Source: Phycisphaera sp. | Lineage (GTDB): Bacteria > Planctomycetota > Phycisphaerae > Phycisphaerales > Phycisphaeraceae | DNA: 49,497 bases | NCBI GenBank assembly: GCA_028285385.1 | Contig: JANQPR010000171.1 | Coordinates: 1-49,497 of the forward strand | Reading direction: 5' to 3' | Part shown: one piece after another, positions 16,964 through 26,225 of the stretch | How the letters are laid out: each line of letters starts with the position of its first letter | Position numbering within the stretch: the first letter of the stretch is position 1 | Notes under the pieces: model-generated | Seen by the model: the letters and a program-made list of their open reading frames with translations, nothing else | Told to the model about the DNA's origin: nothing | Database searches by the model: none | Position numbers and translations under genes: made by a program

Positions 16964-18391
16964 ATGGCCCCACGGACGAACGCCCCAGCCGATCCGCCCG
17001 CCGCTCCGCCCCCGCCGGGCGAAGGTGCGCCGAACCAACGCCAAGCGCTCGCCGACGCTTTCGTGGACGGCGACGCGGCGCAGCGTCGGTTGCAGCGCGA
17101 CCGGATGCAGGAAGCGAACGCGCCGCGGGACTGGTACTTCGTCGGGCCGTCCGCGTCGGTCACGCCGGACACGGTGTTCCACCGCCTGCGCTGGGGCGGG
17201 CAGGCGGTGCTCGCGGCGGTCACGCAGCGCCAGGCCGACGCCCTGCTCGCCGAGTTCGAGGGCCGCGAGGAGTGGAACGTCGACGCCGAGCCACGTCCGG
17301 TTGAGCTCGGCCGGTCCGCCGGGTGGAAGCCGTGGGAGAAGCCGCGCGGCTACGCCCTCGTCGTCCGCAAGGTGCTGCGCGAGCTGCCGCAGAGCCCGAC
17401 GTTCCGGCCCTCGTACGACGTCCGCCTCGTGCCCAAGGCCGACGACCCCAACGGCTACTGCGTGCAGAAACGAATCCCGCCGCCCGAGCAAATCCGCCGA
17501 CGGTTGATGCAGAACCTCCCCGCCGACCAACGCCCCGACGACGAGGGCCTGCGGCGGATGATCCGCAAGCTGCTGCACAAAGTCTTTCCGTTGTTCCTCA
17601 CGCGCGAGGCGGGGTTTCTCAAGATCCTGCAGCGCGACCTGCCCGAGCGTTGGCGGCAGAGCGTGCCGGATGTGTTCGGCCTGGAGTACGACGACAAGGG
17701 CTACGTCTCGTGCATGCGGTCGCGGTGGCTGCGCCTCGGCGGCGACCTGATCCGGCCGCTCGACTACGCGCAGCAGGCGTGCGAGCTCTTGCGCGTGCTG
17801 CACGAGCAGGTCGGCATCGTGCACCTCGACCTGCGCCTCGACAACTTCCTGATCACCGAGGACGGCATCAAGCTCGTCGACTTCGGCTCGTCGCTCCGCC
17901 GCGGCGAGGACATCGCCCAGAGCCCGATCCTCACCAAGCTGTTCGTCGAGATGCTCTCGGCGTCGCAGATCCGCCGGGACCTGCTGCGGATGATCGAGAA
18001 GGGGCACATCACCTCGGCGGCGTTCGCCAACGCGTACTCCCCGCCCGGGCCCGCCGCCGACCTGTTCAGCGTCGTGAACAACTTCGGACGACTCGACGAC
18101 CACGGCGACTTCCGCGGGCTCACCGTCCGTGACCCGCAGCAGGACGCGTTCCTCACCCGGCTGCGCCGCGAGGTGTTCCGCCCGGTCGACGCGAAGAACC
18201 CGACCGTGTTCCGGCTCCGCGAGCTCTGCCACGCGCTGCACGAGGAGCCGACCCGGGCGCGCCCGGTGCCGCTGGCCCACGGCGCGATCCGCTTCGACCT
18301 GCCCAAGGAGTCCGCCGGGGAAGAGCCACGGGAAGTCGCGGCGCCGTCGCTGCCGTTCGCGGTCGCGGTGCCGGACGCGGACGAGGAGTAA
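16964..18391 (+). CDS. Protein-kinase-fold protein (Kdo/LPS-kinase-like)
   Basis: The 475-residue product has a kinase catalytic loop HLDLRLDN (287-294, catalytic Asp289 and metal-binding Asn294) and a DFG metal motif (306-308). A REAGFLKIL helix resembling kinase helix C lies ahead of them. A glycine-rich loop is not obvious, and the N-terminal lobe appears to be spread over the first 200 residues after a Pro-rich disordered stretch. The closest look-alikes are small-molecule or lipopolysaccharide-core kinases rather than Hanks-type Ser/Thr kinases. It follows the Wzz-like gene by 74 nt on the same strand, consistent with a joint role in the cell surface, which is inferred. A TTG at 16958 is an alternative start. 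Confidence 0.7.
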   Translation: MAPRTNAPADPPAAPPPPGEGAPNQRQALADAFVDGDAAQRRLQRDRMQEANAPRDWYFVGPSASVTPDTVFHRLRWGGQAVLAAVTQRQADALLAEFEGREEWNVDAEPRPVELGRSAGWKPWEKPRGYALVVRKVLRELPQSPTFRPSYDVRLVPKADDPNGYCVQKRIPPPEQIRRRLMQNLPADQRPDDEGLRRMIRKLLHKVFPLFLTREAGFLKILQRDLPERWRQSVPDVFGLEYDDKGYVSCMRSRWLRLGGDLIRPLDYAQQACELLRVLHEQVGIVHLDLRLDNFLITEDGIKLVDFGSSLRRGEDIAQSPILTKLFVEMLSASQIRRDLLRMIEKGHITSAAFANAYSPPGPAADLFSVVNNFGRLDDHGDFRGLTVRDPQQDAFLTRLRREVFRPVDAKNPTVFRLRELCHALHEEPTRARPVPLAHGAIRFDLPKESAGEEPREVAAPSLPFAVAVPDADEE

Positions 18392-18486
18392 GCAGCGATT
18401 CGGTCTGGTTCTGGAAGCTTGTCCAACGCCGCCCAAGGCCTTCTACCCTCGCAACGGGTGCACTCCCGAAGCATTGGCTGACGCCA

Positions 18487-19020
18487 TCAATCTGGGGATG
18501 AAGTTTGCGTCAAGCTTGAAGGCTCAGGAGTTTTCTTATGCCAATCTGCACCACACGCGAAGCACTGCTGAGCGAGCGCTGTATTTAGCCTCTCACCACA
18601 TTCAGGACATGGGGGAGGCAAGGGCTTCCCGGTCTTCAGATCTCGTCGAGAAACCCATCGCAAACAAATTAGTCCCCACTCGAAGGGCAACACGACCAGC
18701 CATAAACACAGGGTCAGCAACCAGAAAGCTGAACTGACCACCCGTGATGACCACCACTCAGAATGAAACCCGACGCGCCCGCCCCTGACTTCAACGACCC
18801 ACGTTTTTCTGAGCCACTTCGGAAGTTTGTCATTCCATGCCTCGATGAATATGTCGCGGTGATCCCAATGAAAAAGACATCGCTCGTGAGCCCCCCAATC
18901 GTCAAGCTTGGCGATTCGCTCGTCCTCCAAACCAAGAAATGTAAAAGCAAGAATGTCGTCGTCTCGCCGCATCGGCTGCCGGCAGATCGCGCACGGTGCA
19001 TTTTCATACAGCAGTGCCAT
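18487..19020 (-). CDS. Zinc-ribbon membrane protein, lower-GC gene
   Basis: The 177-residue product begins with a Cys pair (Cys10 and Cys13, CAIC). One long hydrophobic segment (about 97-120, possibly a hairpin) follows, and a second zinc ribbon lies near the end (Cys138/Cys141 and Cys153/Cys156). The N-terminal Cys pair may bind metal with His45, Cys48 and His51. The ATG at 19020 has GGAG 7 nt upstream. Base composition is visibly lower in GC than all neighbours and codon use is more mixed, which suggests acquisition or low expression. No named family is recognised. Confidence 0.72.
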   Translation of the reverse strand: MALLYENAPCAICRQPMRRDDDILAFTFLGLEDERIAKLDDWGAHERCLFHWDHRDIFIEAWNDKLPKWLRKTWVVEVRGGRVGFHSEWWSSRVVSSAFWLLTLCLWLVVLPFEWGLICLRWVSRRDLKTGKPLPPPCPECGERLNTALAQQCFACGADWHKKTPEPSSLTQTSSPD

Positions 19021-19126
19021 GGAGTAGCTCCAAGCTTGCACGACAGGAGACTCGTTTCACGATAGTCCGGGGCGAACGGAAGGCGAAACAATTCTGCCAC
19101 CACGGACACTTTCGTAGAATGCTGCT

Positions 19127-20209
19127 GTGCTTTCGATCGGCGATGTCCAACTCCAGACCAACCTTCTGCTCGCGCCGGTGGCGGGGTACTTCGACCTGGC
19201 GTACCGGAAAGTCGTGCGCAGCGTCGGCGGGGTGCCGTGTCGGCCGGGCGATGTCAGCGGGCCGCGCGACGTCGGCGATGGGACCTACGGCGCGGTCGGC
19301 TTGACCTGCACGGAGTTGCTGTGCCCGCACGCCGTCCTGCGCGAGGCGGACCGCGCGATGTGGCGGGCCGCGACCGACGACGAAGACCGCCCCGTCGCGA
19401 TGCAGCTCTACGGCTGCGACGCCGACATCCTCTGCGAAGCGGCACGGTGGGCCGAAGCGCGCGGCGCGACCATCATCGACATCAACATGGGCTGCCCGGT
19501 CGACAAGGTCACCAAGAAGCACGGCGGCTCGAAGCTGCTTTGTACCCCGGGGAGCACGGCCAAACTCGCGGCAGCCGTGGTGAACGCCGTGAGTGTCCCG
19601 GTGACCGCGAAGATCCGGCTGGGGTGGGACGACGACCAGATCATCGTCGACACGCTGCCGCCGGCGTTGTGCGACGCGGGGGTCCAGATGATCACGGTGC
19701 ATGGCCGGACGACGGCGATGCGGTTCAAGCCCAGCGTCCGCCTCGACGGCATCGCACAAACCGTCGCCGCGGTCAAACGCCGGCACCCCGACCTCCCCGT
19801 GATCGGCAACGGCGACATCACCACCCCCGCCGACGCCGAACGCATGGTCGACGCCACCGGCTGCGACGGCGTCATGGTCGCGCGCGGCGCGATGGGGCAG
19901 CCGTGGCTGTTCCGCGACATCGCCCACCGCCTCGCGACCGGCGAAGACCCGCCGCCGCTGCCCCGGCACGAGCGCGCCCGGCTCGTCCTCGCCCACTTCG
20001 AAAACCTGGCCCGTTACCGCGACGACAAGGTCGCGCTGCGGACGATCCGGCAGCGGATCAGCAAGTACTCCGCGCACCTGCAGCCGTGGCCGGGCCTGCG
20101 GCGAAGCGTCGCTGCGATCACCGACGCCGACGCGTTCCGGGATTTCTGGCAAGCCGGTGTCGGGCGGCTGCGCGTGGAACACGAAGCTGAAGCGCTCGCG
20201 CCGGTTTGA
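19127..20209 (+). CDS. dus: tRNA-dihydrouridine synthase
   Basis: An FMN-dependent TIM-barrel enzyme of 360 residues that reduces uridine to dihydrouridine in the D-loop of tRNAs. It shows the LLLAPVAGYFD flavin-site opening, INMGCPVDKVTKKHGG with the conserved Cys, KIRLGWDD, ITVHGRTT, and VIGNGDITTP near the phosphate-binding end. The GVMVARGAMGQPWLF segment is typical of the DusB group. The start is the GTG at 19127. The subgroup assignment is by motif impression only. It lies 53 nt before pyrG and may be co-transcribed with it. Confidence 0.93.
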   Translation: MLSIGDVQLQTNLLLAPVAGYFDLAYRKVVRSVGGVPCRPGDVSGPRDVGDGTYGAVGLTCTELLCPHAVLREADRAMWRAATDDEDRPVAMQLYGCDADILCEAARWAEARGATIIDINMGCPVDKVTKKHGGSKLLCTPGSTAKLAAAVVNAVSVPVTAKIRLGWDDDQIIVDTLPPALCDAGVQMITVHGRTTAMRFKPSVRLDGIAQTVAAVKRRHPDLPVIGNGDITTPADAERMVDATGCDGVMVARGAMGQPWLFRDIAHRLATGEDPPPLPRHERARLVLAHFENLARYRDDKVALRTIRQRISKYSAHLQPWPGLRRSVAAITDADAFRDFWQAGVGRLRVEHEAEALAPV

Positions 20210-20262
20210 AGGCCGTGGTTTTCCTGCGTTGCCCCGGTCCGGCCCGCGCGGTACGGTAGGAC

Positions 20263-22173
20263 ATGCCCCCCTCGCAGAACCCTGCCGACGCCGAGTTCGT
20301 CCCGACCAGCGGGGCCTTCAACCAACCCAACCCCGGGAAGCCCGCCTCCGCCGCGGACCTGTTGCAGCGCGCGGGCGCGTCATCTCACGAGACCGAGTTC
20401 TTCAACCCGATCCCCGACGGCTACGTGAAGGGCCGGCACAAGTACGTCATGGTGTTCGGCACGGTGATGTCCGGCCTGGGCAAGGGCATCTTCTCCTCGT
20501 CGCTGGCCAAGCTGATGAAGGACAAGGGGCTCCGCGTCGCGCCGGTTAAAATGGAGGGCTACCTCAACGTCGACTCGGGCACGCTCAACCCGTACCGGCA
20601 CGGCGAGGTGTTCGTCTTGAACGACGGGCTTGAGACCGACATGGACCTGGGCACGTACGAGCGGCTGCTCGACCAGGACCTGACCCGCGACAACTACACG
20701 ACGTCCGGCCAGATCTTCCGCCGGGTGCTCGACAAGGAGCGTCACGGCGGCTACCTCGGGCGCGACGTCCAGATGATCCCGCACGTCACCGGCGAGGTGA
20801 AGCACATGCTCCGCTCGCTCGCGGTGAGGCAGAACGCCGATGTCGTGTTCATCGAGGTCGGCGGGACGGTCGGCGACCACGAGAACGCGTTCTACATCGA
20901 GGCGCTACGGCAGCTCGCGTTCGAGGAAGGCGAGGACAGCTCCTGTTTCGTCGCGTTGACGTACGTGATCGAGCCGCCGGCGTTGGGAGAGCAGAAGACC
21001 AAGGCGGCGCAGCTGGGTTTGAAGAAGCTGCTAGAGGCCGGCGTGCAGCCGCACATCGTGGCGACACGGGGGATGAGCCCGCTCAACGAATCGGCCCGGC
21101 AGAAGATCGCGATGTTCTCGAACGTGCCGATGGCGAACGTGTTCTCCATGCACGACCGCAAGAGCATCTACACCATCCCCGAGGCGATCCGCGCCGCGGG
21201 CCTGGACCGGCAGGTGCTGACCCGGCTGGACCTGCACGAGCGCGTCGACCCCGTGGCCGAGGACGAGAACCGCGCCGCCTGGCGGCGCTTCGTCGACAAG
21301 GTCGATGCCCCGCGGGAGTACCGCTGCAAGATCGGGATCACCGGAAAGTACGCGGCGCTGCGCGACGCCTACGCCTCGATCGACAAAGCCCTCGAGCAGT
21401 GCGCCGCGCACCTGAACGCCGAGATCGAGACCGCGTGGATCGACACGACGACGTTCGGCCCCGACGCCGCGTCGGACGAGTTGGCCGAACTCGACGCGGT
21501 GATCGTGCCGGGCGGGTTCGGGCACCGGGGCACGGAGAGCAAGATCGCCTGCGTCCGACACTGCCGGGAGCACCGCGTGCCGTACCTGGGCATCTGCCTG
21601 GGGTTCCAGATGGCGGTGGTCGAGTTCGCGCGGAACGTCTGCGGCGTCGCCGACGCGGGCAGCAGCGAGTTCGACCAGTCCGACCACCGCTGCGGCAACC
21701 CGGTGATCGACGTGTTGCCGGAGCAGAAACAGATCGAAGGCCTGGGCGGGAACATGCGCCTCGGCGGGCAGGCGGTCCGCATCGCGCCGGGGACGATGGC
21801 GGCGTGGCTGTACCGGGAGCACGCCGGCCGAGAGGGCCAGCCGTTCACCGTCCGCGAGCGCTTCCGGCACCGCTACGAAGTCGACCCCGGCTTTATCGAG
21901 ACGTTGGAGTCGCACGGGCTGGTGTTCTCGGGCAAGCACCCCGAGCAGCCGATCATGCAGGTGCTCGAGTTGCCACAGGACCACCCGACGGTGGCGCACC
22001 CGTACTTCGTAGGCGCCCAGTTCCACCCCGAGTTGACCAGCCGGCCGATGCGGCCGCAGCCGATGTTCATGGGCCTGGTGGCGGCGGCGATCCGACACGC
22101 CCACCCGGACGCGGCCCCGGCCGCGATCTCGAAACGCTGGCTACGGGCCCCGCGGGCGGTCGCGGCGGGGTGA
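20263..22173 (+). CDS. pyrG: CTP synthase with N-terminal extension, divergent clade
   Basis: A 636-residue enzyme that aminates UTP to CTP using ATP and glutamine. The synthetase domain has GLGKG (71-75), HGEVFVLNDGLETDMDLG and EVGGTVGD. The class I glutaminase domain has nucleophile Cys445 in GICLGFQM and the pair His588/Glu590 in QFHPEL. Two things depart from most PyrG. About 55 extra residues precede the usual start, and the substrate loop reads KMEGYLN (96-102) instead of the common K-[LI]-DPY-[IL]-N. The key catalytic residues are present, so the enzyme should be active. The ATG at 20263 is the first plausible one. Confidence 0.96.
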   Translation: MPPSQNPADAEFVPTSGAFNQPNPGKPASAADLLQRAGASSHETEFFNPIPDGYVKGRHKYVMVFGTVMSGLGKGIFSSSLAKLMKDKGLRVAPVKMEGYLNVDSGTLNPYRHGEVFVLNDGLETDMDLGTYERLLDQDLTRDNYTTSGQIFRRVLDKERHGGYLGRDVQMIPHVTGEVKHMLRSLAVRQNADVVFIEVGGTVGDHENAFYIEALRQLAFEEGEDSSCFVALTYVIEPPALGEQKTKAAQLGLKKLLEAGVQPHIVATRGMSPLNESARQKIAMFSNVPMANVFSMHDRKSIYTIPEAIRAAGLDRQVLTRLDLHERVDPVAEDENRAAWRRFVDKVDAPREYRCKIGITGKYAALRDAYASIDKALEQCAAHLNAEIETAWIDTTTFGPDAASDELAELDAVIVPGGFGHRGTESKIACVRHCREHRVPYLGICLGFQMAVVEFARNVCGVADAGSSEFDQSDHRCGNPVIDVLPEQKQIEGLGGNMRLGGQAVRIAPGTMAAWLYREHAGREGQPFTVRERFRHRYEVDPGFIETLESHGLVFSGKHPEQPIMQVLELPQDHPTVAHPYFVGAQFHPELTSRPMRPQPMFMGLVAAAIRHAHPDAAPAAISKRWLRAPRAVAAG

Positions 22174-22368
22174 TCGGTCCGGTCGGCCCGGCAGGAAGGT
22201 GGGTTCCGGGCAATCGGGCTTCGTTTGGCGGTGTGTTGACGCCGAATAGGCCGTGTTTTTGCCGGGCGGCGGTGTAGACTTATGGTGTTCCGGGCAGGCC
22301 AGCGCCGGCCGCTGGCTTGGCCCGCCCGAGTTGCTTCGCTGTGCCCAGACCCTGGAGGGATTGACCCC

Positions 22369-23883
22369 ATGCCCGACGTGTTGACCGCCCCGAGCCGCGC
22401 CGCGGCGTTGGCTCCATTGGTTGTCGGTTTGGGCGTCGGATCCGTCGTCGCGGGGTCGGCGTGGGCACAACTCGGCCGGGGCGACTTGTTCCAGAACGGG
22501 CTGGACACGACATTCGACAGCACCGTCTACACGCAGACCTTCCACGACGAACGCTTCGCCCCTAACACGGGCGCATCGGACCAAACCGTGCTGTTCGGCG
22601 TCGACTACGCCGGCTTCACCGGGCTTGCGGCGCCGGGCAGCGTAAACAGCTTCGGCCTCGCCGTCATCGTCAACGGTGCCGAGAACGCCGCCGGCGAGGT
22701 GCCCGAGCGCGTCGGGCTGAACGTCCACCCCAACGTCAGCATCGACAGCTCCGCCACCGACTGGGTCATGACCGTCAACGCGTTCGCCTTCAACATCGGC
22801 GGCCCCGACGACACCACCCTTGCGTACGTCGCCGGCCTTTCTGCCAGCGGCACCCGCACCAACTGGCAAGGCGGCACCGATACCGACGGCCTGTTCTGGT
22901 CGCTCACCACCGACGCCAAAGCAACTAACGACTTGCTTTCCTTCGGCGGCAACCCGGGCTCGCCGGCGACCTCGTTCCAGGTCAACGACATCGACGGCAA
23001 CCCGGTCAACACCGACCGCCCGACGCCGGGCACCGCGGGGCAGTGGACGACGCTGGCCGTCGGCTCGTTTGGCAACACGCCTTTCTTCGCGGTCCGTACG
23101 CACCAGCCCGACGGCACGCCGAACGCCTGGGAAGTCATCGAGAGTTACGACAACACGGCCGGCCCGACGGTCGGCATGCCGTTCTTCGGCGTCGAAGACC
23201 CGTTCAACTCGCACAACGGCAGCGTCGGCGTCGCGTTCGACAACGTCACGATCTCGACGCTGCGTGCCGGCGACACGAACTTCGACGGCGACGTGGACTT
23301 CCGCGACGCCGTGGCGCTGCGGCGCGCCTTCAGCGGCGCCGACATCGCGGCAGACGTCGGCGGCGCGGTGGCGCCCGGGTTCGACGCCGACCTCTGGCTG
23401 TGGACCTTGGGCGACTTTGATGCCGACCGCGACGTCGACTTTGCCGACGCGTTGGCGCTGGTGGGCAACTACGACGGACGGGCAAACTCGAGCAGCTTCG
23501 ACGCCCCGTCCTTTCCGCTCACGCTCGAGGTCGACCCGGATTCGGGCGCGATGCGCATCACCGGCGACACGACCACGCTCGACGGCATCTCGATCTCATC
23601 GGCTTCGGGATCGCTTGCCGGCAGCGAAGCCGCGTTCGACCTCGCACTGGCGAGCGACACGGCGAACTACACCGCCCTGTCCCTCGAAGGGCTGGACCTC
23701 GACGAGCCGCTCGACCTAGGCCTGACCTATCACGGCGCGGGCGACGACCTGACGTTTTCCTACGGCGTCGGCGGCGAGGCCTTCGTCGGCGAGGTCCGCT
23801 ACGTGCCGGAGCCGACCAGCGTCGCCCTGGTCGCGGGGGCGGTCGTTCTGTTCCGTCGGGCCAGCCGCCGGCGGCGCGGATGA
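22369..23883 (+). CDS. PEP-CTERM protein with dockerin-like calcium-binding pair
   Basis: A 504-residue secreted protein. A signal peptide ends near SAWA|Q. The central 250 residues look like an all-beta domain. Two EF-hand-like loops follow (DTNFDGDVDFRD and DFDADRDVDFAD, about 299-371), giving a type I dockerin-like pair. The C-terminus has the PEP-CTERM sorting signal: Pro480-Glu-Pro, a short hydrophobic stretch and an Arg-rich end. PEP-CTERM proteins are processed by exosortase and usually reach the outer surface or extracellular matrix. The ATG at 22369 has GGAGGG 9 nt upstream. The binding target is unknown. Confidence 0.85.
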   Translation: MPDVLTAPSRAAALAPLVVGLGVGSVVAGSAWAQLGRGDLFQNGLDTTFDSTVYTQTFHDERFAPNTGASDQTVLFGVDYAGFTGLAAPGSVNSFGLAVIVNGAENAAGEVPERVGLNVHPNVSIDSSATDWVMTVNAFAFNIGGPDDTTLAYVAGLSASGTRTNWQGGTDTDGLFWSLTTDAKATNDLLSFGGNPGSPATSFQVNDIDGNPVNTDRPTPGTAGQWTTLAVGSFGNTPFFAVRTHQPDGTPNAWEVIESYDNTAGPTVGMPFFGVEDPFNSHNGSVGVAFDNVTISTLRAGDTNFDGDVDFRDAVALRRAFSGADIAADVGGAVAPGFDADLWLWTLGDFDADRDVDFADALALVGNYDGRANSSSFDAPSFPLTLEVDPDSGAMRITGDTTTLDGISISSASGSLAGSEAAFDLALASDTANYTALSLEGLDLDEPLDLGLTYHGAGDDLTFSYGVGGEAFVGEVRYVPEPTSVALVAGAVVLFRRASRRRRG

Positions 23884-23985
23884 GCCCATCTGCGTCGATC
23901 TGACGCCGTTTTCCCGTAACGCTCCGCTTGCAATCTACGGGCCAACCCCTAGGCTCCCGGGTTTACACCCTCGGAGAGCTTTGTC

Positions 23986-24924
23986 ATGCGCCTGCTGCTT
24001 GCCCCCGTCATCGCCGGCTCGGTCTGCCCGGCCTTGCTGAGTTCCGCCTCCGCTTCCGCCGACGAAGTTGTCTTGAAGTCCGGCGACACCCTGACCGGCG
24101 AGATCGTCTCCTCCAACGAAGAGTCGGTCGTCCTCGACCACCCGACACTCGGCCAGATCACGATCTCGCAGGCCGACATCGTCCAGGACCCGGTTGCCAC
24201 TTCGGAAGGCGAGAAGGCCGCACAACAAGCCGCCGAGGACTTCGCCAACTGGGTCGACAGCTGGTTCTTCCCGGGCTGGGAGAAGTCGGTCGCCGCGGGC
24301 TTCTCCGGGACGGACGGCAACTCCGACACCTTCAGCTTCTACGCCTCGGTCGCCACCGGCTACGAGGACGACACCGACCGCTGGGACATCAACGCCAACT
24401 ACTTCCTGAACTACAGCGACGGCGACAAGGAGCAGAACCAGTTCAAAGCGATCGCCATCAAGGACTGGTTGCTGCCCGACAGCGACTGGTTCTACTGGGC
24501 CCAGGGCACGTTCCAGTACGACCAGTTCACGGACTGGGAGACCCGGGCGGGCCTGTTCGGCGGCATCGGTTACGAGTTGATCAAGGGCGACGTCCACACC
24601 GTGCTGCTCCGGGCCGGTGTCGGCGGACAGTACGAGTGGGGCGACATCAACGAGTTCACCCCCGAGGCCATGGCCGGGATCGACTGGGACTGGGCGATCA
24701 GCGAGACGCAGGCGTTCAAGTTCTACAACTACCTCTACCCCTCGCTCGACCCCGGCTTCAGCGAGTTCCGCAACCTGACCGGCGCGCTCTACGAGGTGCA
24801 ACTCGCCGCGGGCAACGGGTTCAAGCTCCAGCTCGGCGTCGAGAACGAGTACAACTCGGAGGTCGCCGCCGGCTTCGACGAGAACGACCTGAAGTACTTC
24901 GGCGCGCTCGGCTTCGATTTCTGA
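23986..24924 (+). CDS. DUF481 family outer-membrane beta-barrel protein
   Basis: The 312-residue product has a signal peptide cleaved near ASA|D. A short N-terminal domain follows (VVLKSGDTLTGEIVSSNEESVVLDHPTLG, split here as VVLKSGDTLTGEIV and ESVVLDHPTLG). After it come alternating aromatic and hydrophilic strands ending in GALGFDF, a typical outer-membrane C-terminus with a final Phe. This is the plan of DUF481/YdiY-like salt-induced barrels. It has a GGAGAG ribosome-binding site before the ATG at 23986. The role is probably envelope related, but no substrate can be assigned. A strong terminator follows. Confidence 0.87.
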   Translation: MRLLLAPVIAGSVCPALLSSASASADEVVLKSGDTLTGEIVSSNEESVVLDHPTLGQITISQADIVQDPVATSEGEKAAQQAAEDFANWVDSWFFPGWEKSVAAGFSGTDGNSDTFSFYASVATGYEDDTDRWDINANYFLNYSDGDKEQNQFKAIAIKDWLLPDSDWFYWAQGTFQYDQFTDWETRAGLFGGIGYELIKGDVHTVLLRAGVGGQYEWGDINEFTPEAMAGIDWDWAISETQAFKFYNYLYPSLDPGFSEFRNLTGALYEVQLAAGNGFKLQLGVENEYNSEVAAGFDENDLKYFGALGFDF

Positions 24925-24957
24925 GCCGACGACACGGATACCCAAGCGTACCAACCA

Positions 24958-24992
24958 AACCCGGCCTCTTCGCGGAGGCCGGGTTATGTTTT
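24958..24992 (+). terminator. Intrinsic terminator after the DUF481 gene
   Basis: A perfect 11-bp stem (AACCCGGCCTC at 24958-24968 with GAGGCCGGGTT at 24975-24985, 6-nt loop) is followed by ATGTTTT. It lies 34 nt after the stop of the barrel gene. Confidence 0.85.
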
Positions 24993-25076
24993 GCGGCATC
25001 GGCGTTCAGGTAGACTGCCCCTGCCAGGCGCTCGACCGAACCATAAGCAACCGGCGTGTTTCCACGGAGCCCGAGC

Positions 25077-26207
25077 ATGCGGATGACCCGGCGTTCATTA
25101 CTGCAATCGGCCGGCGCAGCCGCGGTGTCGGCGGGGCTCGGTCCGTTGGCTCACGCGGGAGCAAAGCAGCAGGCGACCGCGAACGGGCGATCGACACGAA
25201 CGCTCGTGGTCGTGTTCCTGCGCGGCGGCATCGACGGGCTCAACTGGTTCGTGCCGTACGGCGACCCACACTACCACCGGCTGCGCCCGACCCTGAAACT
25301 CGACCGCCCGGGCGAGCGCGACGGCGTGCTCGACCTCGACGGGTTTTTCGGCCTGCACCCCGCGGCGGCGCCACTACTGCCTTGGTTCAGAGCCGGGCAA
25401 GCGGCTGCTGTTCACGCCGTCGGGCATGCCGGAAACACCCGCTCCCACTTCGCCGAGCAGGACGCGTGGGAGACCGGTGTCGCCGACGATTCGCTCGGCA
25501 CGGACGGCTGGCTCAGTCGCCACCTGTTGACCTCGCGCGGCCGCGGCCCCGTTCGGGCGGTGGCACTGGCTGAATCTCTGCCGCTTAGCCTGCGTGGCCG
25601 GGTACCCGCGTTCGCCACCGAGAACACCGAAGACGCCGAGCGTATAGCCCGGTTGGTAGAACCGACCGCGGGCAACCATGCGGCGACGGCATACCCAAGC
25701 AGCCCCCTTGCACGACGACTACGCAACGCCGCTCGGCTTATCCGCGCCGGCGTCGGCCTCGAAGTCGTGCACGTCGACCACGGCGGGTGGGACACGCACA
25801 ACCGACAAGGCCGCGGCACCTCCGGCACGTTCGCCCGGAAGCTCGCGGAGTTGTCGCCCGCGCGCGCCGCGTTCGCCAGAGACCTCGGGCCCCGGCTTGA
25901 CGACACACTGGTGCTCACGCTCTCTGAGTTCGGGCGCACCGCCGCCGAGAACGCCACCGGCGGCACCGACCACGGCGGCGGCAACGCGCTGCTCGCGCTC
26001 GGCGGCCCGGCGCGGGTCGGCCGTCGCCCGGTGATCTGTGACTGGCCTGGGCTGGCGCCGAGCCAGCTGGTTGACGGCCGAGACTTGCGGCCGACAGTTG
26101 ACTTCCGCGACGTTCTCGCCGAGGCGATCCGCCTCCACCTGGGGGACAACCACCTGTCGAACGTTTTGCCAGGGCACGGGCCCAAGCCGGTGGGGTTGAT
26201 CGCCTGA
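25077..26207 (+). CDS. DUF1501 family Tat-exported protein
   Basis: A 376-residue protein with a twin-arginine signal (TRRSLLQSAGAAAVSAGL, ending near AHA). The mature part carries DUF1501 hallmarks: VVVFLRGGIDGLNWF near the start, HVDHGGWDTH in the middle, and LTLSEFGRTAAEN with GGTDHGGGNALL near the end. These are His/Asp-rich motifs of the alkaline-phosphatase-like superfamily, so a metal-dependent hydrolase is likely; the substrate is unknown. It is shorter than many DUF1501 proteins. DUF1501 genes often sit beside DUF1800 genes, but none is visible here. The ATG at 25077 has GGAG 8 nt upstream. Confidence 0.87.
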   Translation: MRMTRRSLLQSAGAAAVSAGLGPLAHAGAKQQATANGRSTRTLVVVFLRGGIDGLNWFVPYGDPHYHRLRPTLKLDRPGERDGVLDLDGFFGLHPAAAPLLPWFRAGQAAAVHAVGHAGNTRSHFAEQDAWETGVADDSLGTDGWLSRHLLTSRGRGPVRAVALAESLPLSLRGRVPAFATENTEDAERIARLVEPTAGNHAATAYPSSPLARRLRNAARLIRAGVGLEVVHVDHGGWDTHNRQGRGTSGTFARKLAELSPARAAFARDLGPRLDDTLVLTLSEFGRTAAENATGGTDHGGGNALLALGGPARVGRRPVICDWPGLAPSQLVDGRDLRPTVDFRDVLAEAIRLHLGDNHLSNVLPGHGPKPVGLIA

Positions 26208-26225
26208 CGGCCCGGAGCTGCCTCG

